A stretch of DNA of 49,608 bases from the NCBI GenBank assembly GCA_030654075.1, contig JAURYB010000190.1, positions 1-49,608 of the forward strand, read 5' to 3'. The translations under genes and the position numbers were made by a program. The notes under the pieces are model-generated. The model was given only the letters and a program-made list of their open reading frames with translations, was not told the DNA's origin and made no database searches. Numbering within the stretch: the stretch's first letter is position 1; each line of letters starts with the position of its first letter. The DNA comes from Bacteroidales bacterium. GTDB taxonomy: Bacteria > Bacteroidota > Bacteroidia > Bacteroidales > UBA4417. Shown piece after piece: positions 1 through 8,693 of the stretch.

Positions 1-823
1 TTGGATCTATTTCTATTACAGACGCCTCTATCTGGTTTATTTCCAGACGGGTAACAATGGTTACTATAATTTCGCAATCGGTCTTCACATCGAAACTGCC
101 GGGCAGATATCCTCTTTCACCTTTATACACAGTAATGCCTTTACCTAAATCATTTACCAGCATAGCTTTAACCTTTTCGTGCTGCGATGAAATAATATTT
201 ACAGCAGTATATTGTTCAATACCATCTACAATATAATTTGTTGCCCTGGTAGCCGCGAAATACGTGATTAGCGAATACATAGCCGTTTCCAGTCCGAAAT
301 GGAATGCTGCACCTGCAAAAATAAACGTGTTAAATATCATAACGATTTCGCTGTTGGAAAAGCCTATTCTCCTCCTTGTGAATACGGCAATTACCTCAGC
401 ACCATCCAGCACACCTCCGCTCCGTATAACCAATCCGACGCCGGTGCCAATCAGTATGCCTCCAAAAATTGCTATCAGTAATTTATCGTCGGTAACTGAC
501 TTAAGATCAACAAATATCAAACCTATTGTAAGCAGGATAACTGCGATGGAAGTTTGAACAGCAAAGGTTTTTCCAATCCTTTTATAACCTAAATAAATAA
601 AGGGCAGGTTAAATACAAAAATAAAAACACTGACTGGAATGTGTGAAATTTCGTGTAACAGGATTGAAATACCGGTAACACCACCATCCATAAACTGGTT
701 GGGTATCATAAATCCTTTCATTGCAAATACAGCCATACCGCTGCCAATAAAAATCTGGAGCAGGCTTTTTGGATTCAGAACATTATCCCAATTAACAAAG
801 TCACTTTTGTACTTTTTCCCCAT
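1..823 (-). CDS. YitT family (DUF2179) membrane protein, 3' end cut by window edge
   Basis: About 274 codons are open on the minus strand from an ATG at 823-821 to the left edge. The N-terminal part is a multi-pass membrane region with a motif of YitT proteins (IPNQFMDGGVTGIS) and a glycine-rich segment (IAIFGGILIGTGVGLVIRSG). The last 80 residues form the soluble DUF2179 domain (IDGIEQ-like segment, then a KGITVYKGERGY loop). Family members are 280-300 aa, so only a few residues are missing. YitT proteins are inner-membrane proteins of unknown transport function. A TAnnTTTG box lies 38 nt upstream. The family is clear; the substrate is unknown. Confidence 0.9.
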   Translation of the reverse strand, partial: MGKKYKSDFVNWDNVLNPKSLLQIFIGSGMAVFAMKGFMIPNQFMDGGVTGISILLHEISHIPVSVFIFVFNLPFIYLGYKRIGKTFAVQTSIAVILLTIGLIFVDLKSVTDDKLLIAIFGGILIGTGVGLVIRSGGVLDGAEVIAVFTRRRIGFSNSEIVMIFNTFIFAGAAFHFGLETAMYSLITYFAATRATNYIVDGIEQYTAVNIISSQHEKVKAMLVNDLGKGITVYKGERGYLPGSFDVKTDCEIIVTIVTRLEINQIEASVIEIDP

Positions 824-860
824 AATTACACCCTTGATTTACAGTAATAGTAAATACTTT

Positions 861-868
861 CAAATTTA
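861..868 (-). promoter_or_regulatory. Candidate -7 box for the YitT gene
   Basis: The minus strand reads TAAATTTG, matching the Bacteroidota -7 consensus TAnnTTTG, about 38 nt before the YitT start codon. No -33 box at the expected spacing is convincing. Confidence 0.5.
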
Positions 869-1074
869 ATCTCGCTTTCCACGTCAAACAATCAAACATA
901 TTTCAATATGTGATTATGATTATTCAGATAAACTAACAAGAAAGGTTCAACAAAGTTTGAACGGATGTATATTTATAAATGGACGATATTATTTTCGTAA
1001 AACCGCCGGAGGATTTAAACTAATTAATGGTTCAGAAGTCATACCATTTCGAAAAGTACATTTGTTAAAATATA

Positions 1075-1104
1075 GTTAACAGTGTAAACCATTTACATTT
1101 TAAC
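1075..1104. promoter_or_regulatory. Palindromic candidate MarR operator
   Basis: The left arm GTTAACAGTGTAAA (1075-1088) and right arm TTTACATTTTAAC (1092-1104) form an imperfect inverted repeat around CCA. The right arm ends directly before the -7 box at 1105, so a bound dimer would cover the -33 region. It sits 37 bp before the marR-type gene. MarR proteins commonly bind such palindromes in their own promoters; that this is the operator is an inference. Confidence 0.65.
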
Positions 1105-1112
1105 TACTTTTG
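1105..1112 (+). promoter_or_regulatory. -7 box of the marR-RND efflux operon
   Basis: TACTTTTG matches the Bacteroidota -7 consensus exactly and lies 28 nt before the ATG at 1141. The -33 region lies inside the palindrome 1075-1104 and has no good TTTG, which would suit a regulated promoter. Confidence 0.65.
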
Positions 1113-1140
1113 CATACATTAATATTACCTCCATATCTTT

Positions 1141-1581
1141 ATGACTCAGATTGAACAACCTTTAGGTAGAATGCTATCCGGCCTCGCGAAAGGCTATCTG
1201 CATCTGCTGAGGGCTAAACTTCAACATCTGGATATTGACAGGAATTATCATGCTTTGGTTTTAATCGAAAGTAAAGATGGAATCATTACACAACAGGAAC
1301 TAGCGGTATTACTTGATACCGATAAAGTCAGCATCGTTCGTGTTATTGATTACCTTTCGGAAAAAGGGTATGTTCAGCGTATCCCAAACACAGAGGACCG
1401 TCGGAAACACAGCCTGTTACTTACCACGAAAGCTAAACTTGCAATACCGGGAATTAAACAATCATTTACTGAAATAAATGAAAAAGTATTGAAAGGGCTA
1501 AACAGCTCGCAGGTTTCGGAATTAGCTGAAACCATCAAAATAATTAAAAGCAACTTAAAAGAAAATATACAAGCCTTATGA
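1141..1581 (+). CDS. MarR family transcriptional regulator
   Basis: This 146-aa protein has the MarR winged-helix layout: an N-terminal dimerisation helix, a helix-turn-helix (ITQQELAVLLDTDKVSIVRVIDYL, about residues 48-71) and the wing with the family's D-R pair (NTEDRRKHSLLLT). It ends with an ATGA overlap (1578-1581) onto the adaptor gene, so it is co-transcribed with the RND pump. MarR proteins usually repress their own operon and are released by small aromatic or toxic ligands. The operator candidate at 1075-1104 fits autoregulation. The family is certain; ligand and target are inferred. Confidence 0.93.
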   Translation: MTQIEQPLGRMLSGLAKGYLHLLRAKLQHLDIDRNYHALVLIESKDGIITQQELAVLLDTDKVSIVRVIDYLSEKGYVQRIPNTEDRRKHSLLLTTKAKLAIPGIKQSFTEINEKVLKGLNSSQVSELAETIKIIKSNLKENIQAL

Positions 1582-2609
1582 AGTTAATGTTAATAATCGG
1601 ATTGCCGATGATGCTGGCAGCGATGATTTCGTGTAAAAGCGAAGCAAAGGATAAAAACGCAACCAAAGAGAAACCTCCTGTGTCCGTTGAAGTAATTGTT
1701 GCGGCTAATAAGAGTTTCTCTTCCGATATTGAGGTAAACGGATCTGTTTTATCTGAAGAAATGATTGAAATTCACCCTGAAGCAGGCGGACGGTTGACCT
1801 ATCTGAATATCCCTGACGGAGCAACGGTTAAAGCAGGAACAGTTCTGGCCCGGATTAACGATGCTGATCTTCAGGCTCAATTGCAGCAACAAAAAGTTCA
1901 GCTTGAACTAGCCGAAAAAACGGAACAAAGGTTAAATAAACTTCTTTCGGTAAACGGCGTAGATCAGGCTAGTTATGATGCTGCCCTCAGCCAGGTTAAT
2001 TTATACAATGCCAATATCAATGTTCTGCGTGCTCAGATCGACAAAACTGTGATTAAAGCTCCTTTTACAGGTCGTCTCGGACTGAGGCTGGTAAGCGAAG
2101 GTGCCTATGTTTCAACTGCTACAGCCATAGGAACATTGCAGCAAACCGACAAGATTAAAATTGATTTTTCGGTACCTGAATCCTATCAGAATCTTGTAAA
2201 AATCGGAAAAACTGTATCCATCCGCACCAATTCTTCGAGTGAGGAAATCAAAGCTACTATTTCTGCCATAGAGCCACAGATAAACACAGCAACCCGGAAT
2301 ATTAAAGTACGTGCAAGGTTAAGCAAGGGAAATATCAGCCCGGGAGCCTTTGTTAAAGTGCTGTTAAACGAAAAACTGGAAGGGATAGTAGTACCTACCA
2401 ATGCAATTATTCCTGATGCCATTTCGAGCCAGGTTCTTTTGGTAAAAAGCGGGAAAGCAGTAATTCAAAACGTTGAAACAGGAATCAGAAACAGCGATGT
2501 GGTTGAAATAACGGATGGGCTTAAGACTGGCGATACAATTATCGTAAGCGGAGTTTTATCTGTTCGGCCTAATGGGGCAGTTAAGATCAAAAAAGTAAAA
2601 AATGACTAG
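1578..2609 (+). CDS. RND efflux periplasmic adaptor (membrane fusion lipoprotein)
   Basis: This 343-aa protein starts with a lipoprotein signal peptide; the lipobox ends at Cys19 (AAMISC). Next come the biotinyl/lipoyl half-motifs (GGRLTYLNIPDGATVKAG near 60-80 and VIKAPFTGRLGLR near 150-165), flanking a coiled-coil hairpin (QLQQQKVQLELAEKTEQRL), then beta-barrel and membrane-proximal domains. This is the AcrA/MexA order. The start overlaps the marR-type gene by 4 bp, and the pump follows after 86 bp. It would link the inner-membrane pump to the outer-membrane channel. No resistance substrate can be read from the sequence. Confidence 0.95.
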   Translation: MKLMLIIGLPMMLAAMISCKSEAKDKNATKEKPPVSVEVIVAANKSFSSDIEVNGSVLSEEMIEIHPEAGGRLTYLNIPDGATVKAGTVLARINDADLQAQLQQQKVQLELAEKTEQRLNKLLSVNGVDQASYDAALSQVNLYNANINVLRAQIDKTVIKAPFTGRLGLRLVSEGAYVSTATAIGTLQQTDKIKIDFSVPESYQNLVKIGKTVSIRTNSSSEEIKATISAIEPQINTATRNIKVRARLSKGNISPGAFVKVLLNEKLEGIVVPTNAIIPDAISSQVLLVKSGKAVIQNVETGIRNSDVVEITDGLKTGDTIIVSGVLSVRPNGAVKIKKVKND

Positions 2610-2695
2610 TATCACTTTTTAACCCACTCTAAGGTTTAAAACAGTGACGATTACTTTATTTAATAATTCTTTAAATTTCTGATCAACAGTATACA

Positions 2696-5600
2696 ATGAA
2701 TATATCTGAACTATCAATAAAAAGGCCAATCCTGGCGACTGTGATGAACTTGTTTCTCATCCTTTTCGGGGTAATCGGCTTCACATTTCTTGGCATCAGG
2801 GAGTACCCTGCCATTGACCCGCCGGTTATAACCGTAAGCACTTCGTATACAGGTGCAAATGCTGATATTACCGAAAGCCAGATTACTGAACCTTTGGAAA
2901 AATCAATAAACGGAATTCCAGGTATTCGAACCATTACTTCAACAAGTTCTGTAGGCAGAAGCAATATAAATGTCGAATTTAATGTTGATGCTAACCTTGA
3001 AGCTGCTGCTAACGATGTTCGCGACAAAGTAAGCCAGGCAGTAAGAAATCTGCCTCAGGATATTGATGCTCCGCCGGTTGTAACAAAATCGGATGCTAAT
3101 AGTGATTTCATTATTTTGATGGCTGTACAAAGCCAAACCAAGAGTTTGCTCGAACTTAGTGATTATGCTGAAAACGTACTTCAGAATAAATTTCAGACCA
3201 TTCCTGAAGTAAGTTCCGTAAATATAATCGGGCAAAAGAGGCCGGCAATGCGTATATGGATTGATCCTGATAAAATGAACGCGTATAAAATCGCTTTCAA
3301 TGATATTAATAATGTACTTGACAAGGAAAATGTCGAAATTCCATCGGGTAAAATTTATGGCAACAAAACCGAGCTCACTATCAGAGCGTTAGGAAACCTT
3401 ACAACAGAAAAGGAATTCAGGGATCTGATCATACGAGGTGACGAAAACGGGATAATCCGCTTAGGAGATGTTGCACAGGTTGAACTCGGACCTGAACGCT
3501 ACGAGCAAAGCTGGAGGGTAAATGGGGTTAGCGCTGTTGGGGTTGCCATTACACCTCAGCCAGGTGCCAACTACATTAATATTTCCGACGAATTCAACAA
3601 AAGGCTTGCCGAAATTCAAAAATCTCAAAAAAGCGATATCACATTTACAACCCTGATTGACAATACGTTGAATGTGCGTAAGTCGCTCACCGAAGTAGGC
3701 GAAACGCTGGCTATTGCAATCTTATTGGTGATCCTGGTAATATTTTTCTTCTTCCGAAACTGGCTGATCGCGCTTCGACCCCTTATTGATATTCCTATTT
3801 CGTTGATCTTCACATTCTTCATAATGTATGTATCAGGATTTTCGATTAATATTCTAACACTTCTTGCCATCATCCTGGCTACCGGTTTGGTAGTTGATGA
3901 CGGTATTGTGGTTACTGAAAATATATTCCGTAAAATCGAAGCAGGAATTCCGGTTCGTAAAGCCGCCATTGACGGCAGTAAAGAGATTTTCTTTGTTGTT
4001 ATTTCCACTTCGATAACGCTGGCAATTGTTTTCCTCCCGGTTTTGTTTCTGGAAGGTTTTGTAGGTAGCCTGTTCCGCGAATTTGGTATCGTACTTGCCG
4101 TTGCGGTGTTGGTATCAGCTTTCGTTTCACTTACTATAACCCCTGTGCTCAATGTATTTCTAAACCGCAGAGGTGCTCAGCATGGGAATTTCTACAACAA
4201 AACGGAGCCTTTCTTTGCCGGAATGGAGAGTGGATACAAAAACCTGATCACTCGTTTCATAAAATACCGCTGGATATCATGGGCTGTTGTAGCTGCTTGT
4301 TTCGCAATGGTTTACTTTATTGGTACAAATCTGCAAAGTGAAATTGCACCACTCGAAGATAAAGGAAGCGTTCGTTTACAGATAACCGGTCCCGAAGGTG
4401 CAAGCTATCCTTTTATGATGGAAGCCAGCGATAAAGTGGTTGATTTCCTGATAGATTCAGTTCCTGAGGGTGACTTTTCCTTTGTTTCTATCCCAGGATT
4501 CGGCAGTGGCGGTGTAAATAGTGGATTCGGACGCATAGGACTGGTACCGGCTGCTGAACGGCAACGTACTCAGAGCGAAATAGCCCAGGATTTAGGGAAA
4601 AAGCTGGGCCGTTTCAACGATATCAGGATTTTCCCGATTGAGGAACAAACAATCGCTGTTGGTTTGGGCTCCAGGGGTTCACTTCCTGTACAATTTGTAA
4701 TTCAAAACCTGGATTTCGAAAAACTGAGAACTATAATCCCAAAATTCCTGGAAGCAGCTAAAGATGACAAAACATTTCAGAATGTGGATGTCAACCTTAA
4801 ATTCAACAAACCTGAAGTTGATATTACCATCGACAGGATAAAAGCCCGCGAATTCGGACTTACAGTTACTGATATTGCCGGTGTACTTCAAAATGCATAT
4901 AGCGCACGCCGGCTTGCATATTTCATTATGAACGGCAAGCAATACCAGGTGATCAGCCAGGTTGGGCTCAAGAACAGGCAGGCACCGGCTGATATCTCGA
5001 ATCTTTACGTCCGCAATAATAAAGGAGAAAATATATCACTGGCTTCGGTTACAAAAATGGAACCTAATGCTATGCCTCCATCCTTGTTTCATTTTAACAG
5101 GTATAAAGCTGCTACTATTTCTGCTTCGCTGGCTGAGGGCAAAACTATTGGGGATGGTGTTGATGCTATGCAGGCTATTGCTGATAAACTGCTTGACGAA
5201 AGTTACCAGACTTCCCTTAGCGGCCCGTCGCGCGATTATTCAGAAAGTTCTTCCAATACGGCTTTTGCTTTTATGCTCGCTTTGGTTTTAATATTCCTGG
5301 TTTTAGCTGCACAGTTCGAAAGTTTCAGAGATCCCCTGATCATCATGATAACTGTACCGTTGGCCATTGCGGGTGCTGTTTTAAGTTTATGGATTTTCAA
5401 CCAAACATTGAACATCTTCTCACAAATCGGGATGATCATGCTTATAGGGCTGGTAACCAAAAACGGAATCCTTATCGTTGAATTTGCCAACAAAAAGCGA
5501 GATGCTGGTTTATCAAAAAGAAATGCTGTTATTGAAGCTGCTACCTTGCGTTTAAGACCAATTTTAATGACCAGTCTGGCAACATCATTAGGGGCTTTGC

Positions 5601-5773
5601 CGATCGCTTTAAGTCTGGGTGCAGCAGCAACCAGCCGTATTCCATTAGGTGTAGTGGTTGTTGGTGGAATTATGTTTTCATTGGTTCTGACGTTGTTTGT
5701 AATTCCGGGTGTTTACACCTATATTTCCGGTAAAAGAGAAGTACACGAAGAGGAAATGGAAGAGATTAGTTGA
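2696..5773 (+). CDS. RND efflux pump permease, HAE1 (AcrB/MexB) type
   Basis: The 1025-aa protein has full AcrB length: TM1 (about 12-30), a large periplasmic loop, the TM2-6 block (about 335-470), a second loop, and the C-terminal TM block (about 860-1010). TM4 carries the proton-relay aspartate pair in LATGLVVDDGIVV. The N-terminus (SIKRPILATVMN) is typical of the family. It would export hydrophobic or amphipathic compounds by proton antiport with the adaptor and channel encoded on either side. The MarR partner suggests inducible expression. Drug-type HAE1 is favoured over heavy-metal HME because of the DD pair and overall sequence. Confidence 0.96.
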   Translation: MNISELSIKRPILATVMNLFLILFGVIGFTFLGIREYPAIDPPVITVSTSYTGANADITESQITEPLEKSINGIPGIRTITSTSSVGRSNINVEFNVDANLEAAANDVRDKVSQAVRNLPQDIDAPPVVTKSDANSDFIILMAVQSQTKSLLELSDYAENVLQNKFQTIPEVSSVNIIGQKRPAMRIWIDPDKMNAYKIAFNDINNVLDKENVEIPSGKIYGNKTELTIRALGNLTTEKEFRDLIIRGDENGIIRLGDVAQVELGPERYEQSWRVNGVSAVGVAITPQPGANYINISDEFNKRLAEIQKSQKSDITFTTLIDNTLNVRKSLTEVGETLAIAILLVILVIFFFFRNWLIALRPLIDIPISLIFTFFIMYVSGFSINILTLLAIILATGLVVDDGIVVTENIFRKIEAGIPVRKAAIDGSKEIFFVVISTSITLAIVFLPVLFLEGFVGSLFREFGIVLAVAVLVSAFVSLTITPVLNVFLNRRGAQHGNFYNKTEPFFAGMESGYKNLITRFIKYRWISWAVVAACFAMVYFIGTNLQSEIAPLEDKGSVRLQITGPEGASYPFMMEASDKVVDFLIDSVPEGDFSFVSIPGFGSGGVNSGFGRIGLVPAAERQRTQSEIAQDLGKKLGRFNDIRIFPIEEQTIAVGLGSRGSLPVQFVIQNLDFEKLRTIIPKFLEAAKDDKTFQNVDVNLKFNKPEVDITIDRIKAREFGLTVTDIAGVLQNAYSARRLAYFIMNGKQYQVISQVGLKNRQAPADISNLYVRNNKGENISLASVTKMEPNAMPPSLFHFNRYKAATISASLAEGKTIGDGVDAMQAIADKLLDESYQTSLSGPSRDYSESSSNTAFAFMLALVLIFLVLAAQFESFRDPLIIMITVPLAIAGAVLSLWIFNQTLNIFSQIGMIMLIGLVTKNGILIVEFANKKRDAGLSKRNAVIEAATLRLRPILMTSLATSLGALPIALSLGAAATSRIPLGVVVVGGIMFSLVLTLFVIPGVYTYISGKREVHEEEMEEIS

Positions 5774-5782
5774 CATTAATAA

Positions 5783-5875
5783 TTCAAAGTTCAAAGTTTA
5801 AAGTTCAAAGTTAAGCTGATATCAATTAACCGATAACGATTGACCCAATAACGATTAACGAATAACCAATAACTG
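5783..5875. repeat. Period-7 degenerate tandem arrays (two adjacent)
   Basis: TTCAAAG-type units start at 5783, 5790, 5797 and 5804 exactly 7 nt apart. A second array follows with units ATTAACC, GATAACG, ATTGACC, CAATAACG (8 nt), ATTAACG, AATAACC and AATAACTG at 5825-5875. It fills the gap between the pump gene and the TolC-like gene. Arrays with the same period occur in other gaps of this window. Confidence 0.85.
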
Positions 5876-5882
5876 AACAAAA

Positions 5883-7193
5883 ATGAATTTCAATATAAAA
5901 ACCGCTTTCCTGATTATTGTATTGGCTCTTCCGTTTATTGGAAAGGCTCAGCAGCAATTTACACTCAGAAATGCAATTGATACTGCACTCCTGAATAATT
6001 TCGATATTCAGATAGCTAAAAATTACGTCGAAATTGCAAAGATGAACAATACCTATGGTGTTGCAGGCGGATTGCCTTACGTATCAGCCAATGCGGGCGA
6101 TAACGCATCGCTAAGTACAATAAACCAGAAGTTTAACGACGGAACTGCTGAAACCAACATTTCGAACAAAGGAGAAAACGATGTTAATGCAGGTGTATCA
6201 GCCGGAATAGTATTGTTTAACGGTTTCAAAATAACTGCAACCAAGGAGAAACTGAACCGCTTGCAAAACCTGAGTGAAATCCAACTCAACCAGCAAATAC
6301 AAAACACTATCGCTGATATCACAATTACATATTTTGATATCATCAGGCAGCAGAATTACCTTAAAATTATTCAGAACTCGCTCGATGTTTCCAGGCAGAA
6401 GATGGATATCATTAATGTGAAGAAAAATGTCGGAATGTCGGATGCAGTTGAGATTCTTCAGGCTCAGACTGATGTGAACAGTGCTGAGCAATTGCTGGTA
6501 ATACAAAAGACTGTAATCGAGCAAAACAAATCCGACCTTTTGCTGCTTATCAATGCTAAAAAGCAGATGGAATTTTCAGTTGCTGACACGATAATTATTG
6601 ATCAATCCCTTCAACTGGATTCAATTATCAACTACCTGAACCGTAATCCGCAATACCTGAGCGCTGAGCAACAGATATTGATTAATGAGCAAATCGCTAA
6701 AGAAGTTTCATCCCAACGCTATCCATCCATAAAGTTAAACGCAGGATACGATTTCTTCCAGTCGAATTTCAACAAAGGAACTATATCGATAAACCAGAAT
6801 TATGGTCCGACGGCGGGTGTAAACGTGCAGATTCCTATTTTTAACGGAAATATTTATAAAACGCAAAAGGATGTAGCCAAAATCAATGTTTTTAATTCGA
6901 AACTGGAAAAGGAAAGCCTGCAGAATTCACTCACAACGCAGGCTATCAAAACATACCGGACATATTCCACAACCCTACAGCAAATAGAATCACAACGTAA
7001 AAACTTCGAAATGACCAAACAACTGGTTGATGTGGTAATGCAGCAGTTTCACGTAAGCCAGGCCACCATATTGGAAGTGAGAGCAGCTCAGACAAGTTTC
7101 GAAAACGCGGCTTATCTCCTGGTAAATTTGCAATTTTCGGCAAAAGTAGCAGAAATTGAATTAAAGCACTTAACCTATAGCCTGGGATTATGA
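5883..7193 (+). CDS. TolC-like outer membrane efflux protein
   Basis: The 436-aa protein has a signal peptide (residues 1-22, ending GKAQ) and the two OEP repeats of the TolC family: long helices with LRNAIDTALLNNFDIQIAKN near the N-terminus and a second half with QQFHVSQATILEVRAAQTSFENA. It would be the trimeric outer-membrane channel of the RND system. It is the last gene of the operon, 110 bp after the pump; the gap is almost entirely heptamer arrays. Family assignment is firm. Confidence 0.94.
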   Translation: MNFNIKTAFLIIVLALPFIGKAQQQFTLRNAIDTALLNNFDIQIAKNYVEIAKMNNTYGVAGGLPYVSANAGDNASLSTINQKFNDGTAETNISNKGENDVNAGVSAGIVLFNGFKITATKEKLNRLQNLSEIQLNQQIQNTIADITITYFDIIRQQNYLKIIQNSLDVSRQKMDIINVKKNVGMSDAVEILQAQTDVNSAEQLLVIQKTVIEQNKSDLLLLINAKKQMEFSVADTIIIDQSLQLDSIINYLNRNPQYLSAEQQILINEQIAKEVSSQRYPSIKLNAGYDFFQSNFNKGTISINQNYGPTAGVNVQIPIFNGNIYKTQKDVAKINVFNSKLEKESLQNSLTTQAIKTYRTYSTTLQQIESQRKNFEMTKQLVDVVMQQFHVSQATILEVRAAQTSFENAAYLLVNLQFSAKVAEIELKHLTYSLGL

Positions 7194-7278
7194 TTAAAAT
7201 AAAGACTCACTTTTAGTTTGGTAATTATCTGATTTTTTTGACTAAACTGTTTTAGTAGGTTTCAGCTTGTTCATCTGT

Positions 7279-7368
7279 AATGCTGAGCGAAGTCAAAGCT
7301 CTCTTAACCAACTAATTTTGATCTTTCCTGAGTTAAACAGTGCATTTCGACTTCGCTCATTGTGACAG
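7279..7368. repeat. Inverted copies of a GAGCGAAGTC-type intergenic repeat
   Basis: GAGCGAAGTC at 7285-7294 and its complement GACTTCGCTC at 7349-7358 are flanked by further matching bases, giving a potential stem-loop. Motifs of the kind TGAGCGAAGTCGAA are, from general knowledge, frequent dispersed intergenic repeats in Bacteroidota. It lies between convergent ends (efflux channel and small membrane protein) and could act as a terminator; that role is inferred. Confidence 0.6.
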
Positions 7369-7422
7369 GAATACAAGTTATTAGTTTCTTAAGACTGTTT
7401 CTTAAAAAAAAGCAGACCGTCT

Positions 7423-7800
7423 TTAGATTTTTTTCTTCTTATAAAAACTTACAATAAACAGAATTCCCACGCAAAAAAACGGAAACGTAATCAACGCAAT
7501 TATGCCAAGACTCATCCCAACGGAATGGTTCATTTCATAATTATGCATGAATATAAACGGACTCAGTCCCAAACCTAACAATGCAAATATTATCCCGCCA
7601 ACAAGTTCCCACTTCCATGCAACAATAAGTATAGCCAGCAGGATAAATGACGGAATAAGATGCATAGCAAATGCCCCAAGTTGCTCCCAGATTGTGAGTC
7701 CCGGTGCAAAAGCATCAAGAGCGAACATACTAATAAAAAGGATAGCCAGTATGCAGATTATCCTTGGCAACCAATGAAAAATTCCGATGGATGTTTTCAT
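7423..7800 (-). CDS. Small four-helix membrane protein, conserved type, unknown function
   Basis: The chosen ATG (7800-7798) gives 125 aa beginning MKTSIGIFHWLPRII. A longer frame exists upstream but would overlap the next gene and begin with basic, non-hydrophobic residues, so I prefer this start. Four hydrophobic segments are visible: about 10-30 (ICILAILFISMFALDAF), 40-60, 65-85 (WELVGGIIFALLGLGLSPF) and 95-120, with a lysine-rich tail. The FISMFALDxF motif recalls a widespread small integral membrane family (possibly DUF7670; from memory). It lies 31 bp after the 250-aa gene, so co-transcription is likely. Function unknown. Confidence 0.75.
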   Translation of the reverse strand: MKTSIGIFHWLPRIICILAILFISMFALDAFAPGLTIWEQLGAFAMHLIPSFILLAILIVAWKWELVGGIIFALLGLGLSPFIFMHNYEMNHSVGMSLGIIALITFPFFCVGILFIVSFYKKKKI

Positions 7801-7831
7801 AAAAGAAAGTTTTCTAGCAGAGGACCGGCTA

Positions 7832-8584
7832 TTAATCGCTTTTTTTCTTCTGCCTATCGTTGATAGTCTGACCTGAATCAGCAGCTGACTCAAGTCGTTT
7901 GTTCTCATTCTCAAGAAACAAGCTCTTCTCTTTTTGCATTGCCTCATCTATTTGCTTGTCTATAAGCAATTCAAGGTATTTGTCTTTGTATTCTAATGAA
8001 GGCTTGCTATTTTCAGCCGCCTGACTTCGTTCCAAAAACCAGATCAGGCCCAGTGAAATAGAAACCAGTAATGCCAATGTGGCTAGTATAAGCGGAAGGA
8101 AATTGCGTTTAGAGCCGCGCCTGACAGAGTAGTCATCCTGGTTAGCGGGTATATCATACAATTCATTATCGGCCGAATGTACCGAAATACTAACCGGCAA
8201 ATGCCTTTCCAGCAATTCTTCAAAATAATTGCCAATTGTGTCTTTAATCAGGTAGTCGAGCGCCTGGCGGGTAGTACCGTAATTAATATACCTGCTAAGT
8301 ACAAGCAAGGTGAACTGAATGGTGAAAGATCCATGTTCCTTGTAATTTAAAAAGTAAACTTTTGTGCTGTCGCGTATAACAATACTTCGGTCGATATTGG
8401 TTTTCAGAAAATCCTGAATCGGATTCTCTGAACTGGTGCTTTTATTCCGCCTGTCTTCAAAACGTGTAATTTCCGAACGCAAGAGATCACCCAATTCATG
8501 AAATCCTTTATCCTTATCCTTTATCAGGATAGAATATTCGATTTCGCGAATTGTTAAAGCTTCATTATGTTTGCTGTGGGTCAT
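7832..8584 (-). CDS. Unrecognised single-pass membrane protein
   Basis: This 250-aa protein is not a family I recognise. Residues 1-160 form a soluble, mixed alpha/beta N-terminus with charged helices. One transmembrane helix follows (about 163-187, LILATLALLVSISLGLIWF), preceded by RRGSKR, so the N-terminal domain is probably cytoplasmic. The C-terminal 60 residues are a highly charged predicted coiled coil (KYLELLIDKQIDEAMQKEKS) outside. It has no signal peptide or catalytic motif I can identify. It sits between the small membrane protein (31 bp) and the 230-aa gene (109 bp), all reading left. Confidence 0.75.
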   Translation of the reverse strand: MTHSKHNEALTIREIEYSILIKDKDKGFHELGDLLRSEITRFEDRRNKSTSSENPIQDFLKTNIDRSIVIRDSTKVYFLNYKEHGSFTIQFTLLVLSRYINYGTTRQALDYLIKDTIGNYFEELLERHLPVSISVHSADNELYDIPANQDDYSVRRGSKRNFLPLILATLALLVSISLGLIWFLERSQAAENSKPSLEYKDKYLELLIDKQIDEAMQKEKSLFLENENKRLESAADSGQTINDRQKKKSD

Positions 8585-8654
8585 ATTGCCGGCAATCGGA
8601 TAGTAATTAACGCTGATTCAAATAAATGTAATTCAGATCGATAATCATATTATG

Positions 8655-8689
8655 TCAGAATTCAGATTTCAGAATTTTAAATATTTAAG
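8655..8689. repeat. Period-7 degenerate tandem array
   Basis: Units TCAGAAT, TCAGATT, TCAGAAT, TTTAAAT and ATTTAAG follow each other with exact 7-nt spacing in the 109-bp gap between the 230-aa and 250-aa genes. Confidence 0.8.
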
Positions 8690-8693
8690 TTTC

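Noticed and set aside
264..869. Plus-strand ORFs within the left-edge region.
   Set aside because: They are shadows of the YitT gene on the minus strand, which has a clear full-length family match.
7798..7947. Longer start for the small membrane protein (174 aa).
   Set aside because: It would overlap the 3' end of the next gene by over 110 bp and adds a basic, non-membrane segment; the ATG at 7800 fits the family opening.
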